Below are positions 18,533 to 27,399 of a DNA stretch of 49,136 nt, piece after piece; positions within the stretch are counted from its first letter, which is position 1; the number at the start of each line of letters is the position of its first letter. Below the pieces are notes generated by a model that was given only the letters and a program-made list of their open reading frames with translations, ran no database searches and was not told the DNA's origin. A program made the position numbers and the translations under genes. The stretch comes from Pirellulales bacterium (GTDB lineage Bacteria; Planctomycetota; Planctomycetia; Pirellulales; JAICIG01). The DNA lies in contig JAICLL010000030.1 in NCBI GenBank assembly GCA_025927475.1, positions 1-49,136 of the forward strand, given 5' to 3'.

Positions 18533-19690
18533 GTGTCGAGCAAGCCCTTGAATATTGGCATGATCGGTTATGGCTTTATGGGCCGCGCGCATTCGAACGC
18601 CTATCGCCAAGTGAGCCAGTTTTTTCCGCGGGCACGCCGCCCGGTGCTCAAGGCCTGTTGCGCCCGCAACGAAGCCAAGATCAAAGCCTTTGCCGAGAAC
18701 TGGGGCTACGAATCGTATGAGACCGACTGGCGGAAGCTGATCGAGCGCAAGGACATCGACCTGATCGACATCGGCTCGCCCAACAACACGCACCGCGAGA
18801 TCGTGCTGGCGGCGGCCAAGGCCGGCAAGATGATTCTGTGCGAGAAGCCGCTGGCCATGAGCACCGCCGAAGGCGAAGAGATGGTCGCCGCGGTGGAAAA
18901 GGCCGGCTTGCCGAACATGGTCTGGTTCAACTATCGCCGCGTGCCCGCCGTGGCCTTGGCCCGGCAATTGGTCGACGAGGGACGCATTGGCCGACCGTAT
19001 CATTATCGAGCGACCTACCTGCAAGACTGGACCATTGCCGAAGACGTGCCCCAGGGCGGCGCGGCCTTGTGGCGGCTTGACGTCAATGTGGCGGGTTCGG
19101 GCGTGACCGGCGACCTGCTGGCTCACTCGATCGACACAGCCGAATGGCTCAACGGGCCAATTCGCCGCGTGACCGCCGCCACCGAGACTTTCGTCAAGCA
19201 ACGCATGCACCAAGAGACCGGCAAGCTGGAGCCGGTGGGCATTGACGACGCTTGCATGTTTCTGGCCCAGTTCGCCAACGGCTCGATGGGCACCTTCGAG
19301 AGCACCCGCTACGCCCGAGGAAGAAAGAATTACAACACGTTTGAGTTGAACGGCCAGTCGGGCAGCGTATTCTTCGATCTGGAAGATCCGCAGTACCTGC
19401 AATACTTCAAATACGCCGATCCGAAGACGGGCGCGAAGATTGAGAGCCACTTGACGGGCTGGCAGAAGATTCATGTGACGAACCCCGAGCACCCCTATAT
19501 GAAGCAGTGGTGGGTGCCCGGCTGCACGATCGGCTACGAGCACACGTTTATCAACGCGCTGGCCGACTTCTTAGAGTCGCTTGAAACCGGCAAGCCGGTG
19601 CAGCCCGACTTCCGCAGCGCGTTGCGCACGCAGAAGGTGTGCGATGCGGTATTGGCCAGCGCCAAGAGCGGGCAATGGGTGGAAGTGTAG
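18533..19690 (+). CDS. Gfo/Idh/MocA family oxidoreductase
   Basis: A 385-residue NAD(P)-dependent sugar/inositol-type dehydrogenase. The N-terminal Rossmann fold has [16 protein letters not shown] (glycine-rich loop at 9-18) and [11 protein letters not shown]; catalytic Lys105 lies in CEKPLAM; the C-terminal alpha/beta domain has the D...H pair in [17 protein letters not shown]. No Tat signal is present, unlike many planctomycete members, so it is cytoplasmic. The start is GTG with GGAGAG 7 bases upstream. Substrate cannot be told from sequence. Monocistronic. Confidence 0.93.
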   Translation: MSSKPLNIGMIGYGFMGRAHSNAYRQVSQFFPRARRPVLKACCARNEAKIKAFAENWGYESYETDWRKLIERKDIDLIDIGSPNNTHREIVLAAAKAGKMILCEKPLAMSTAEGEEMVAAVEKAGLPNMVWFNYRRVPAVALARQLVDEGRIGRPYHYRATYLQDWTIAEDVPQGGAALWRLDVNVAGSGVTGDLLAHSIDTAEWLNGPIRRVTAATETFVKQRMHQETGKLEPVGIDDACMFLAQFANGSMGTFESTRYARGRKNYNTFELNGQSGSVFFDLEDPQYLQYFKYADPKTGAKIESHLTGWQKIHVTNPEHPYMKQWWVPGCTIGYEHTFINALADFLESLETGKPVQPDFRSALRTQKVCDAVLASAKSGQWVEV

Positions 19691-19821
19691 GGCGGGCGAT
19701 CTAGACTCACGGATTCACCGCTCGACGGCTCGTTGATGCCAAGTCTGCTGGACTGATAGCACTGGCGGATATATGCTTAAAGAGAGGTCACAAAGGCTCA
19801 TGTTGGCATGAGAGTTACCGT

Positions 19822-20154
19822 ATGCCGCACATCGTTGTCGACTCGGCTCAGGCCGAAACGATCGTCAAATTTGGCCGCAACGTTCAGGTGCGCGACCCAA
19901 CTGGAAAAATTGTGGGATTCATTCACCCGGCGCCTTCACCCGATCCACCGCGGGCGTCGTTACGACCCGTCTTAACTAGCAAAGAGGTTTGCCATGTCGC
20001 ATATCGTCTTGAATCAAGAGCAAGCAGAATTGCTGAGCCAGTCGCGCAAGAAGCTTCAGGTGCGCGATGCTACGGGGCGGGTCATTGGGTTCATCGAACC
20101 GGCGCCGTCGGAAGAAGAAATCGCCCGGGCCAGAGCTCGAATGCATTTAAATGA
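19822..20154 (+). pseudogene. Decayed duplicate of the downstream antitoxin
   Basis: The first 39 residues (MPHIVVDSAQAE...QVRDPTGKIVGFIHPAPS) match the start of the intact antitoxin at 19994 in 20 of 39 positions without gaps (HIV, QAE, QVRD, TG, GFI, PAPS). After that the similarity stops, and the frame merely reads through the spacer and then across the antitoxin gene in another frame. I read this as a tandem duplication whose C-terminal half was lost. It retains a fair ribosome binding site (GAGAG, 7 bases) and could still yield a short N-terminal-domain peptide. Confidence 0.55.
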
Positions 20155-20212
20155 ACCCGAATACACCACGGATGAGGTGCGTGAACATCTTCGTTCGCTG
20201 GAGAAGCGATGA
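19994..20212 (+). CDS. Antitoxin-like protein of a RelE/ParE-type pair
   Basis: A 72-residue protein: a small N-terminal beta-like module (MSHIVLNQEQAELL...LQVRDATGRVIGFIEP) followed by an acidic/basic helical tail (SEEEIARARARM, DEVREHLRSLEKR) typical of antitoxins that wrap a toxin. AAAGAGG is 6 bases before the ATG. Its stop overlaps the toxin's start (ATGA at 20209-20212), the usual translational coupling in toxin-antitoxin operons. The function is inferred from this pairing; I do not recognise a named family with certainty. Confidence 0.75.
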   Translation: MSHIVLNQEQAELLSQSRKKLQVRDATGRVIGFIEPAPSEEEIARARARMHLNEPEYTTDEVREHLRSLEKR

Positions 20213-20493
20213 AGAATTATTCAATCGCGTGGCCGACGAGCGCGTTGAATGAGCTTGCAGACCTTTGGCTTAATGCGGCCGATCGCTCTGAGATCAATGC
20301 ATCGCTCGACGCGATTGAATCCCGCCTAGAAGAAAGCCCTACGGAGTGGGGCGAGGAACTAGCCGAAGATCTTCGTTCGTTCAGTTGGGGCACGGTACGC
20401 GTATTGTTTTACGTTATCGAACCAGTAAAGGTCGTTCGTATCCTGGCGGCTATTCCAGCGATAATTGGAGAAGAGGGAATGGATGACCCCTAA
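20209..20493 (+). CDS. RelE/ParE-superfamily toxin
   Basis: A 94-residue protein with the RelE/ParE pattern: YSIAWPTSALNELADLWLNA (first strand and helix), RSEINASLDAIESRLEESP, then EELAEDLRSFSWGTVRVLFYVIEPVKVVRILAAIP, the terminal strands with the conserved R-V-L-F-Y and V-R-I-L. Such proteins cleave mRNA on the ribosome or poison gyrase; which one cannot be told here. It is translated from an ATGA overlap with the antitoxin. It is convergent with moxR, 29 bases apart. Confidence 0.8.
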   Translation: MKNYSIAWPTSALNELADLWLNAADRSEINASLDAIESRLEESPTEWGEELAEDLRSFSWGTVRVLFYVIEPVKVVRILAAIPAIIGEEGMDDP

Positions 20494-20522
20494 ACGCTTC
20501 GCGCAAACCAGCCTACGAGCGA

Positions 20523-21545
20523 TTACCCCTCCTCTCCCGTTTCCTCTAGCAGCCGCCGAATGATTTCGCGGCTATTGACGCCCTCGGATTGCGCGGCAAA
20601 GGTCGTGATGATGCGGTGGTTGAGCACCGGGGCGGCCACCTCGCGCACGTCTTCCAGCCGCACCATGTAGCTGCCCGAAAGCGCCGCGCGGGCCTTGGCG
20701 CCGAGAATCAAATACTGCACGGCCCGCGGCCCGGCGCCCCAGGAGACAAACGGCTTGATCCAGCCCGGCGCCGTCGCCCCTGACGGCCGCGTCTTGCGCA
20801 CCAGCCGCGCGGCATACGTATAAATATGATCGGGCACCGGAATCCGCCGCACTAGGTCCTGGCAGGCGATGATCTGCTCAGGCGCCAGCAACCGCTCCAA
20901 TTCGGGCAGGGCCTCGCCCGTCGTCGTGCGGGCAATCTGAATCTCTTCGTCCTCGTTGGGGTAATCGACTTCGATCAAGAACATGAAACGATCGAGCTGC
21001 GCCTCGGGCAGCGGATAGGTGCCCTCTTGCTCGACCGGGTTTTGCGTGGCCAGCACCAGAAACGGCGGCTCCAGCCGAAACGACTTGCCGAGAATGGTGA
21101 CTTTGTGCTCTTGCATCGCTTCGAGCATGGCGGCCTGCGTCTTGGGCGGGGCGCGGTTGATCTCGTCGGCCAGCACGATGTTGGCGAAGATCGGCCCGTG
21201 CATGAACTGAAACTCGCGCTTGCCGCCCACGATGTCTTGTAAAATGTCGGTGCCCGTGATGTCCATTGGCATCAGGTCGGGCGTGAATTGAATGCGGCTG
21301 AACCGCAGCGACATGGTCTCGGCCAGCTTGCTCACGAGCAGGGTTTTGGCCAGCCCCGGCACGCCCATCAACAGCGCATGTCCGCGGGCAAACAGGCAAA
21401 TGGCCAACCGTTCAATCACGTCGTGCTGCCCGACGATCGCGCGGCCCAGTTGGGCTTTCAGCCGGGCGAAGGTCTCGCGCAGTTCGTCGATGGCTTGCAC
21501 GTCGTCGCCGTGCAATCGTTCTATCGCGGGCGCTTGCAAAGACAT
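20523..21545 (-). CDS. MoxR family AAA+ ATPase
   Basis: A 340-residue MoxR-type ATPase: Walker A GVPGLAKT (61-68), Walker B VLADEINR (124-131), the MoxR signature QFTPDLMPMDITG and LATQNPVEQEGTYPLPEAQLDRF, and a C-terminal lid domain. MoxR ATPases act as chaperones for maturation or insertion of metal or cofactor proteins, usually encoded beside a DUF58/VWA gene. Here no DUF58 or VWA partner follows within the window, as the 3' side meets the toxin-antitoxin operon. GGGAG lies about 7 bases before the ATG. The next gene upstream on the same strand is an SDR. Confidence 0.93.
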   Translation of the reverse strand: MSLQAPAIERLHGDDVQAIDELRETFARLKAQLGRAIVGQHDVIERLAICLFARGHALLMGVPGLAKTLLVSKLAETMSLRFSRIQFTPDLMPMDITGTDILQDIVGGKREFQFMHGPIFANIVLADEINRAPPKTQAAMLEAMQEHKVTILGKSFRLEPPFLVLATQNPVEQEGTYPLPEAQLDRFMFLIEVDYPNEDEEIQIARTTTGEALPELERLLAPEQIIACQDLVRRIPVPDHIYTYAARLVRKTRPSGATAPGWIKPFVSWGAGPRAVQYLILGAKARAALSGSYMVRLEDVREVAAPVLNHRIITTFAAQSEGVNSREIIRRLLEETGEEG

Positions 21546-21625
21546 GGAGTTCTCCCTCTGGTTCCGTTGCCGCGGTGTCAGGAAGATTGTAACCGCCCGA
21601 CGGGGCGAAAAGGAAATGAATTCTT

Positions 21626-22354
21626 CTATCCCCGGCCCACATAAAGCTGCTGGTGCGGCAGCACGATGGCCTCGAGCATTTCGACGTGCGGCGGCAGCGT
21701 GGCCATTAGCAACGCGACCTCGGCTACTTCGTCGGGCGACATCATCGGTTCGGCGTCTTCGGGTTTATTGGTGCGCCGATGCTCGACCAGGATATTGCCC
21801 GGATGCAGACAGCAGCAGGTGACGCCATACTCTCGGCCTTCCAGGGCGGTGGCCTGCGTGAGTCCCCAAAGTCCGTGCTTCGAGGCCGCGTAGGGCGCCG
21901 AGCCGGGTCTCACGCGCTGGGCCGAGATCGAACCGATGTTGATGATGCGTCCGCGGGCTTGGGGTTTCATGGTCCGCAACGCCGCGCGCGTGCAAAGAAA
22001 CGGCGCCCGCAGGTTGACGGCGAGCACTTTATCCCAGGCTTCGGTGGAAAGCTCATCGAGCGGCCCGCCATCAAAAGCTCCGGCATTGTTCACCAGCAGA
22101 TCGAGCCGGCCAAATCGCTGGTGGACCTGGGCAAAAAGCGTTTCAACATGTCGTTCGTCGGTGATGTCGCCGGCAAGGATGAACGGTTTTGGCCCGAGCT
22201 GAGCGAACTCGTCGGCTGCCGCGGCCAATTCGGCGTCGCTTCGGGCGGTGATCGCCACTTGGGCTCCTTCGCGCGCCAACGACCGGGCGATGGCGCGACC
22301 GAGTCCGCGCCCAGCGCCGGTGACGAGGGCAACTTGGCCCGCCAGTTTTGCCAT
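21626..22354 (-). CDS. Short-chain dehydrogenase/reductase
   Basis: A 242-residue classical SDR with cofactor loop TGAGRGLG (12-19), NNAG (89-92), catalytic Ser in GSISA (about 142-144), and YAASK with Tyr155 and Lys159. The ITARS after the second strand suggests NADP preference, which is only a hint. It acts on an unknown carbonyl/alcohol substrate in the cytoplasm. AAAGGA lies about 9 bases before the ATG. It lies 80 bases upstream of moxR on the same strand, but shared function is not evident. Confidence 0.93.
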   Translation of the reverse strand: MAKLAGQVALVTGAGRGLGRAIARSLAREGAQVAITARSDAELAAAADEFAQLGPKPFILAGDITDERHVETLFAQVHQRFGRLDLLVNNAGAFDGGPLDELSTEAWDKVLAVNLRAPFLCTRAALRTMKPQARGRIINIGSISAQRVRPGSAPYAASKHGLWGLTQATALEGREYGVTCCCLHPGNILVEHRRTNKPEDAEPMMSPDEVAEVALLMATLPPHVEMLEAIVLPHQQLYVGRG

Positions 22355-22488
22355 ACAACTTGTCCTTTCAATTACTGGTGCGAATCGAATCCCAGTAGTA
22401 GCGGCCAGGCGTCATGCCTGCGCCGCCATGCCGGTTCTGAAATCGGCGCTCATTGTTGCAAGCGTCGCCGTGGACTACGATAGCGGTG

Positions 22489-23289
22489 ATGCCCATCAGC
22501 TTCACCTGTCCAAACGGTCACCGGGTATCTTGCCCCGACGATCAAGCCGGCAAGGCGGGCAAGTGCCCTCGCTGCGGTGCGGTCGTCCGCATTCCGCAGC
22601 CCGGCACCGCTGTCTCTGTGGCCGCCGCCTCGCACCTGTCGCCCGCCGCGCCGGGAACCGGCGCCGTGACCACCGGCGAAGCGACATCTTCGGCCTCCGG
22701 ACTGCTTGAGCTCGATGAAACGGAAGACCGCCCGCAGGCGGGCATCCCGACGGACGCGGAATTAATCGTCTTTCTTTGTCCCAACGGGCATCGCTTAAAC
22801 AGCCCCGCGCGGCTGGCCGGGCGGCCCGGACAATGCCCTCACTGCAGCGCTAAGTTCCTCATTCCGGAACTGGAAGACAGCATCGATGACGAGCATCAAG
22901 AGCACGAGGTTGCCATCAACGATGCCGGCATTTCGCTCGACGAGATCGTGATTCACGTCGACAGTTCGAGCCGCGGCGGGACAGGCTCCTCGAAAGGCCG
23001 CGCGCCGCCCCCAGCCGCCGCGTCGCCGCCAGCGACCGCGCCTCACCCCATGGCCGAATTGCTCGAGCGGTTGTGGTCGCGCAAAGCCGCCGGCGCCTCG
23101 CTCGAGATTCACCTGGGCGACGGCAAGCTGCTCGTGCCCGACGAATTCTCCAGCCGCGATTCTCGCCTTGCGATGTTTGGCGTACGCGAGGCCAACGGCA
23201 GCCACACGCTTACGGCGGTAGGCTGGGAATCGATCGAGCGCATCGTCGTTCGCGGGCTCGACAGGCTCCCGGACGAGTGGTTTGAATGA
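22489..23289 (+). CDS. Double zinc-ribbon protein, function unknown
   Basis: A 266-residue protein opening with a zinc ribbon (FTCPNGHRVSCPDDQAGKAGKCPRCG) and, after a low-complexity Ala/Thr linker, a second copy (FLCPNGHRLNSPARLAGRPGQCPHCS). A long Pro/Ala/Ser linker leads to a C-terminal globular part (EIHLGDGKLLVPDEFSSRDSRLAMFGVRE...). The paired ribbons with CPNGH are common in planctomycete proteins, where they are often N-terminal to unrelated domains. The start at ATG 22489 puts the first ribbon at the N-terminus; an in-frame TTG at 22453 would add 12 residues. No close operon partner. Confidence 0.75.
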   Translation: MPISFTCPNGHRVSCPDDQAGKAGKCPRCGAVVRIPQPGTAVSVAAASHLSPAAPGTGAVTTGEATSSASGLLELDETEDRPQAGIPTDAELIVFLCPNGHRLNSPARLAGRPGQCPHCSAKFLIPELEDSIDDEHQEHEVAINDAGISLDEIVIHVDSSSRGGTGSSKGRAPPPAAASPPATAPHPMAELLERLWSRKAAGASLEIHLGDGKLLVPDEFSSRDSRLAMFGVREANGSHTLTAVGWESIERIVVRGLDRLPDEWFE

Positions 23290-23293
23290 ATCG

Positions 23294-23893
23294 CTACCGA
23301 GCGGGTTCTGAAGGAACGACAAGCACAGGCGCCGCCGCCCCATCGCACGAATAGGGCACACGCCGCACGCGACGCTCTTCGACATATCGCACGGTATCGA
23401 CCGGCACCTGCCGCACATGAACCTGCGGAGCGTAAGTGGTCTTGGGCGCCTCGATCGTCACCACGTTTGGTTTCCAGGTGCGAACCATCTCGACCTCGGG
23501 CGGTTGCTGCTCGCGCACCGGGCGCAGCATCGGCAGACGCCAGTATTCGCGGCCCGTGGCCGGATCGACCGTCCACCCACCCTTAAGCCAGCGCAGGCGC
23601 AATGCCTTGCGGCCGGGCTTGATGACTTGCTCGTCAACCCAACCGCCCTGATCAATCTGCTGGTTCTCAAACGTCGTGACGGGTTCATAGACCACATACC
23701 GCTGCTCGCGCATCTGAGTCTCGATCACCGGTCGACGCACGGTGTAGTATTCGTCTCGGTATTGAACCGCGCCGGCCGGCGGCGCCGGAGTTGGCTGATT
23801 GGCGATTGGCGGCGCCGGCTCATGAGCGACCGCCGCGCGCATCGGCCAGCAGAGCAAGATTATTGCGAACGTTGCGTTTCGTATCGAGTTCAT
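23294..23893 (-). CDS. Exported protein with YTVRRPV-type repeats
   Basis: A 199-residue exported protein. It starts at ATG 23893, with GGAGGA about 7 bases upstream and a signal peptide (MNSIRNATFAIILLCWPMRAAVA). The mature part repeats V-R-R-P/Y-E-P-V-type motifs (YYTVRRPVIETQMREQRYVVYEPVTTFENQ) and ends in VHVRQVPVDTVRYVEERRVRRVPY. I associate this Val/Arg/Tyr-rich beta pattern with planctomycete envelope proteins of unknown function. The open frame continues upstream to 24151 but is not needed. It is convergent with the zinc-ribbon gene, 4 bases apart. Confidence 0.72.
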   Translation of the reverse strand: MNSIRNATFAIILLCWPMRAAVAHEPAPPIANQPTPAPPAGAVQYRDEYYTVRRPVIETQMREQRYVVYEPVTTFENQQIDQGGWVDEQVIKPGRKALRLRWLKGGWTVDPATGREYWRLPMLRPVREQQPPEVEMVRTWKPNVVTIEAPKTTYAPQVHVRQVPVDTVRYVEERRVRRVPYSCDGAAAPVLVVPSEPAR

Positions 23894-24187
23894 CGGGCAT
23901 TCCTCCCCATCGTTGGCAGCCATGAGAAGCGAACGGCGTGCCCGAGCACCAAGGAACGAATCTCGCCGCAAGCGCGCGAAGCGAGAGAAGATGAGCAAGG
24001 CTTTTTGGTCGAAAAGCTGCTCGGACTGACAGCAGAGCGACTGCCAGCGGATTGTAATTTTTTCAAAGCGGCTCACGCGCCTTCCCGAGAGGCGCGCCGA
24101 TCGAGCCGCTTGCGAATGGGGTGAAAAGATGACACGCCGCGGCATCGCCAAGCTGCCCCGGCCACCGGAGCAACCTGGCGGTTCCGG

Positions 24188-24586
24188 CTAGGCTTTCTCT
24201 CGCTTCGCTTCCCAGTCACGGCTCTGCTTCTCGCCGTTACGCTCCGATTCGATCGTGCCCTTGATGGTGTCTCCGCTTACCTTGCCGGTGAACTTCCTGC
24301 TGAATTTCTGGCCGTTGCGCTCACGGGTGACCGTAAACGACACCTCGCCGTCTTTGTACTTGGCGTCTTCGATGGCGTTCTCTTGGTTGTTGCGTCCCAG
24401 CATGGCGCCCGTCAGTTGGTCGCCCTCCAGTTTCAACTTCAGGGTCTGCTCGCGGGTTTGGTTGTTGAACGTCACCGACCACTTCCAGGTGCCCGTCGGA
24501 TCGGGCTTATCCGCGGCCTGCGCGAGCGTGGCCAGGCAGGTAAACGTCAAAGCAAGGGCGGCGGTGGCATACGTGAACCGTTTCAT
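24188..24586 (-). CDS. Small exported protein, beta-rich
   Basis: A 132-residue protein with a clean signal peptide (MKRFTYATAALALTFTCLATLAQA, cleavage near 24) and a mature part starting KPDPTGTWKWSVTFNNQTREQTLKLKLEGDQLTG, a lipocalin-like or beta-barrel pattern repeated as NNQENAIEDAKYKDGEVSFTVTRERNGQKF and SGDTIKGTIESERNG. Similar proteins are common in planctomycetes and acidobacteria and are usually annotated only as hypothetical. AGGAG lies about 10 bases before the ATG. Function unknown; periplasmic location is likely. Confidence 0.8.
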   Translation of the reverse strand: MKRFTYATAALALTFTCLATLAQAADKPDPTGTWKWSVTFNNQTREQTLKLKLEGDQLTGAMLGRNNQENAIEDAKYKDGEVSFTVTRERNGQKFSRKFTGKVSGDTIKGTIESERNGEKQSRDWEAKREKA

Positions 24587-24710
24587 AATTAAATGCTCCT
24601 CAATCAGGACTGGACGGCGGGCGCGCTCGCCGCGCGACGAGCAGGTGCCGCCCGCCAGCTAAATGATGCTATAACCGACCGCCGGGCACGAAGCAAGCAG
24701 GCGGCCACCG

Positions 24711-25865
24711 TTAGTCAGCCGCGGGAATGACTTCAAAGTTCCCGCTCTCACCGCGGAAGGTCAGCCCCGCGGGCCCCAAAATGGCCGCAAGCAACTCTTC
24801 GAGCGTCGCTTGCTTGACGGCAAACGAAACAGGCTGCTCGAGGCTGATCCCCGCCTTTTGCAGGGCGGCCTCGTCGACCGCGAGCTTTAACCCAAGCTGC
24901 GTGCGCAACTGGTCGAGCACGGCGGAAACGGGCTGGTCGTCGGCGCGCATCGTAAAAACCTGCTTGCCGGGCTTGTTCCGCGCCGCCGACTTGGGTTTGG
25001 CAATCAGCCGCTCATGATCTTCGATCCGCCCGATCACCAACACCTGGTCGCGGATTCTTGCCACCTTGGCCTCGGGCGCCAGCCGCGTATAGCGTTCGGC
25101 GAGCTTCGCCGGTTGGCTTCCGCCCGGATAACGCCGCTTGAGCTGCACCGGCTCCACAATCGGCGCCAGGCGGACCGCGGCGCCCTGGTCTGCGAACGCG
25201 AAGGTCAGATCGAATTCGTTGGTGATGAGCGTTAGCCGCTCAAGCCAATTCAGCGGCGGCAGGTCGGCGGCGGCCCATAGATCGTGCGGCATCAAATCGA
25301 GCGATTCAAGCCGCACCTGCGCTTCGTCGGCAAGCGCTTGGCAAAGCTCGCGCGGTGTGGCCAGATCGTCCCAGCGCAGCGGCTGCTGGCGCGCGAAAAC
25401 TTGGCGTCGCTGGGCGGAAAGCCGCGCGGCGTCTTCCCCGCGCAAGGCAGCCAAGGTGCGCAGCCTTCGCGCGGCCGGCGGCGGCCCAACGTAAGCCAGC
25501 GACTCGAACCAACTCACTTCGGCGTGGCAGCGATCGGCGATGCGCCGCAGGGCGTCTTCCAGGCTGGCCGAGTCGATGGTCAGCGAAAGTGGCTGATCGG
25601 GATCGATCCGGCGATCGAGCAACATCGCCACACGCTGACCGCGCGACAGATTGCCGAGCGCTTCACGCAACGGCGTCTGCGACCAGCTTGCCGTCAGCGG
25701 CAAGGTGCGCTGCATCTGCAGCTTGCGCCCGACAAGCCAGCCGGACTCGCCGTCCGCGGCAAGCGCAAGATTGGCGAGCGCGTCATTGGCGAGCAAAGCG
25801 GCGAACAGAATAAGCCAAGCGCCAGTTCGCAGTTGCCATCGGGTGTAACCGCGGTTGCGAGTCAT
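24711..25865 (-). CDS. Exported protein with secretin/TonB short N-terminal (STN)-like domains
   Basis: A 384-residue exported protein with signal sequence at 12-36 (LRTGAWLILFAALLANDALANLALA). Two stretches have the STN-like pattern: SWSQTPLREALGNLSRGQRVAMLLDRRI...SLTIDSASLEDALRRIADR near residues 58-110, and FTMRADDQPVSAVLDQLRTQLGLKLAVDEAAL...VSFAVKQATLEELLAAIL near 300-370. STN domains belong to secretins and TonB receptors; here no barrel follows, so it is a periplasmic stand-alone form. Its ATG overlaps the stop of the upstream gene (ATGA at 25862-25865), so it is the last gene of the tpx operon. Confidence 0.75.
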   Translation of the reverse strand: MTRNRGYTRWQLRTGAWLILFAALLANDALANLALAADGESGWLVGRKLQMQRTLPLTASWSQTPLREALGNLSRGQRVAMLLDRRIDPDQPLSLTIDSASLEDALRRIADRCHAEVSWFESLAYVGPPPAARRLRTLAALRGEDAARLSAQRRQVFARQQPLRWDDLATPRELCQALADEAQVRLESLDLMPHDLWAAADLPPLNWLERLTLITNEFDLTFAFADQGAAVRLAPIVEPVQLKRRYPGGSQPAKLAERYTRLAPEAKVARIRDQVLVIGRIEDHERLIAKPKSAARNKPGKQVFTMRADDQPVSAVLDQLRTQLGLKLAVDEAALQKAGISLEQPVSFAVKQATLEELLAAILGPAGLTFRGESGNFEVIPAAD

Positions 25866-26644
25866 TCTTCCGCTCGGTCGGCGCGCACCTGCACCTGCAA
25901 CGCGCCCAGCATTCGAGTGAGGGCCTGCTCTTTGCGCTCGATCAAGGGCACATTGTCCAGAATGATCGCCCGGCGCTCGCTGCTGGGTTGCAAAATCAAC
26001 CGGCCCGATCGCAATAGCAAGTATTCAAAGACATCGTTGATCTCTTTGTCGATGCGCAGATGGGGGGCTGAGAACCGCTCCAGGTTGCTCAACACGCCGT
26101 GATGGTGCAGCAACTCGTTGGGCCGCACTTCCCAATAGTCGAAATGAACCACCACATAAGACACCGCGAAGATGACGCCCAGAATGGCGGCGATCGTCCA
26201 GTAAAACGTGGCATTGGCCAGCGGGCGAAATCTGCCGAAGGTCTCGGTGATCGCCGGCAGCGCCTCGGGCTTGTACTCGAACAAGAGAATCAAGCCCATC
26301 ACCACCGCGGCGGCGAAAAAGAACAGCGTCAGCGACGTGGTGCGCGGGAAATCGAACGCCAGCACCACCAGGTTCACCGCCACGATGCCCAGAAAGATCG
26401 TGGCGATCGTGGTGGCTGTCTGGTTGGCGGGGTCGAGCGGCCGGCGCGTGAAGCTCATGTACAAAGCCGCCGCCACCGCCGCCAGCAGCACCGGATAGAG
26501 AAAAATCACCTTCGGATACGAAATCAGCACGATCCGCTCGGGCGCGCCGGATTCCGATCCGGCGGAAGGCGCCGAGCGGCCGACCGAAGCCGTCGCCGCC
26601 CGTTCCTCGGGCAACCGGAGATTTACGTCGGTGGCGTCGCTCAT
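25862..26644 (-). CDS. Four-TM membrane protein with PH-like C-terminal domain
   Basis: A 260-residue protein. It has a hydrophilic N-terminus (about 40 residues) and four hydrophobic segments at about 43-62, 78-98, 106-124 and 147-167, followed by a bacterial PH-like domain (FDYWEVRPNELLHHHGVLSNLERFS, RSGRLILQPSSERRAIILDNVPLIERK). The start at ATG 26644 lies 5 bases after the tpx stop; the downstream gene overlaps it by ATGA. So tpx, this gene and the STN-like gene form one tightly coupled minus-strand operon. The function is not known. Confidence 0.78.
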   Translation of the reverse strand: MSDATDVNLRLPEERAATASVGRSAPSAGSESGAPERIVLISYPKVIFLYPVLLAAVAAALYMSFTRRPLDPANQTATTIATIFLGIVAVNLVVLAFDFPRTTSLTLFFFAAAVVMGLILLFEYKPEALPAITETFGRFRPLANATFYWTIAAILGVIFAVSYVVVHFDYWEVRPNELLHHHGVLSNLERFSAPHLRIDKEINDVFEYLLLRSGRLILQPSSERRAIILDNVPLIERKEQALTRMLGALQVQVRADRAEE

Positions 26645-26649
26645 GGCCG

Positions 26650-27174
26650 TCAATGCACGAGTTTGCGCAAGGCTTCCAGGGCGGCGTCGTAATTCGGCTC
26701 TTCGGCCACTTCCTTCACCGTCTCGGCATAGACCACCTTGCCGTCGGCATCGAGCACGTACACGCCGCGGGCCAAAATCTTCAGCTCTTCGATGAGCATG
26801 CCCCAGTTCTTGCCGAAGCTCCGGTCTTGGTAGTCGCTCACGCTTTTGAGGTTGGTGATGTGCTCGGCGCCGCAGAAGCGGTTCATGGCGAACGGCAGAT
26901 CGAGACTCATGGTAATCGCGTTGATCTTGTCGCCGAAGGTCCCCAACTGCTGGTTGAAGTTTTTGGTCTGCTTTTGGCAAACCGGCGTATCGAGCGAGGG
27001 CACCACGCTCACCACGGTGGGTTTGCCCTTCAGGCTGGCCAGCGTCACTTCTTGCAGCGCTCCGTCGGCGAAGCGGTGAGCTTTGAAGTCGGGGGCCTGC
27101 TGCCCGACCGTCACGGCGTTGCCGGCCAAGGTCATAGGGTTGCCTTTGAAGGTAACGGCTCCTGAACGCGACAT
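26650..27174 (-). CDS. tpx: Thiol peroxidase (Tpx-type atypical 2-Cys peroxiredoxin)
   Basis: A 174-residue peroxiredoxin of the Tpx subfamily. It reduces hydroperoxides using peroxidatic Cys66 in PSLDTPVC and resolving Cys101 in RFCGAEHI, the characteristic spacing of atypical 2-Cys Tpx; regeneration is by thioredoxin. The N-terminus (VTFKGNPMTLAGNAVTVGQQAPDF) is the family signature. It is cytoplasmic, with no signal peptide. AAGGAG lies 8 bases before the ATG. It is first in a three-gene operon and divergent from the STAS-like gene. Confidence 0.96.
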   Translation of the reverse strand: MSRSGAVTFKGNPMTLAGNAVTVGQQAPDFKAHRFADGALQEVTLASLKGKPTVVSVVPSLDTPVCQKQTKNFNQQLGTFGDKINAITMSLDLPFAMNRFCGAEHITNLKSVSDYQDRSFGKNWGMLIEELKILARGVYVLDADGKVVYAETVKEVAEEPNYDAALEALRKLVH

Positions 27175-27294
27175 AGCAGATTCTCCTTGAAGCAGGTGTT
27201 CGAATAGAAACAGTTAGTATCTCGTTTTCCCGGCTGGCATCAAGTAAGCGGCCGGCCAAATTCGCCGGTTCCGAGGAAAAAACCCGCTCGACGC

Positions 27295-27322
27295 TTGCGA
27301 GACGGCTGGCAACGTTTATGAT
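27295..27322 (+). promoter_or_regulatory. Candidate sigma70-like promoter for the STAS-like gene
   Basis: TTGCGA at 27295-27300 and TATGAT at 27317-27322, separated by 16 bases, match the -35/-10 consensus at 4/6 and 5/6. It lies about 78 bases upstream of the STAS-like ATG, in the divergent tpx spacer. Pattern only; no other support. Confidence 0.3.
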
Positions 27323-27399
27323 GATACGTTGCGTCCTAGTGATGGTGGCGGCAGGCCCATCGCTCTCTCAGAGTGCCTTTTTGTTGAAGGAGCAACTCG

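Noticed and set aside
18110-19543. 477-codon minus-strand frame over the oxidoreductase gene
   Set aside because: The plus-strand frame has the full Gfo/Idh/MocA signature and a ribosome binding site; the opposite frame is His/Arg-rich and matches nothing.
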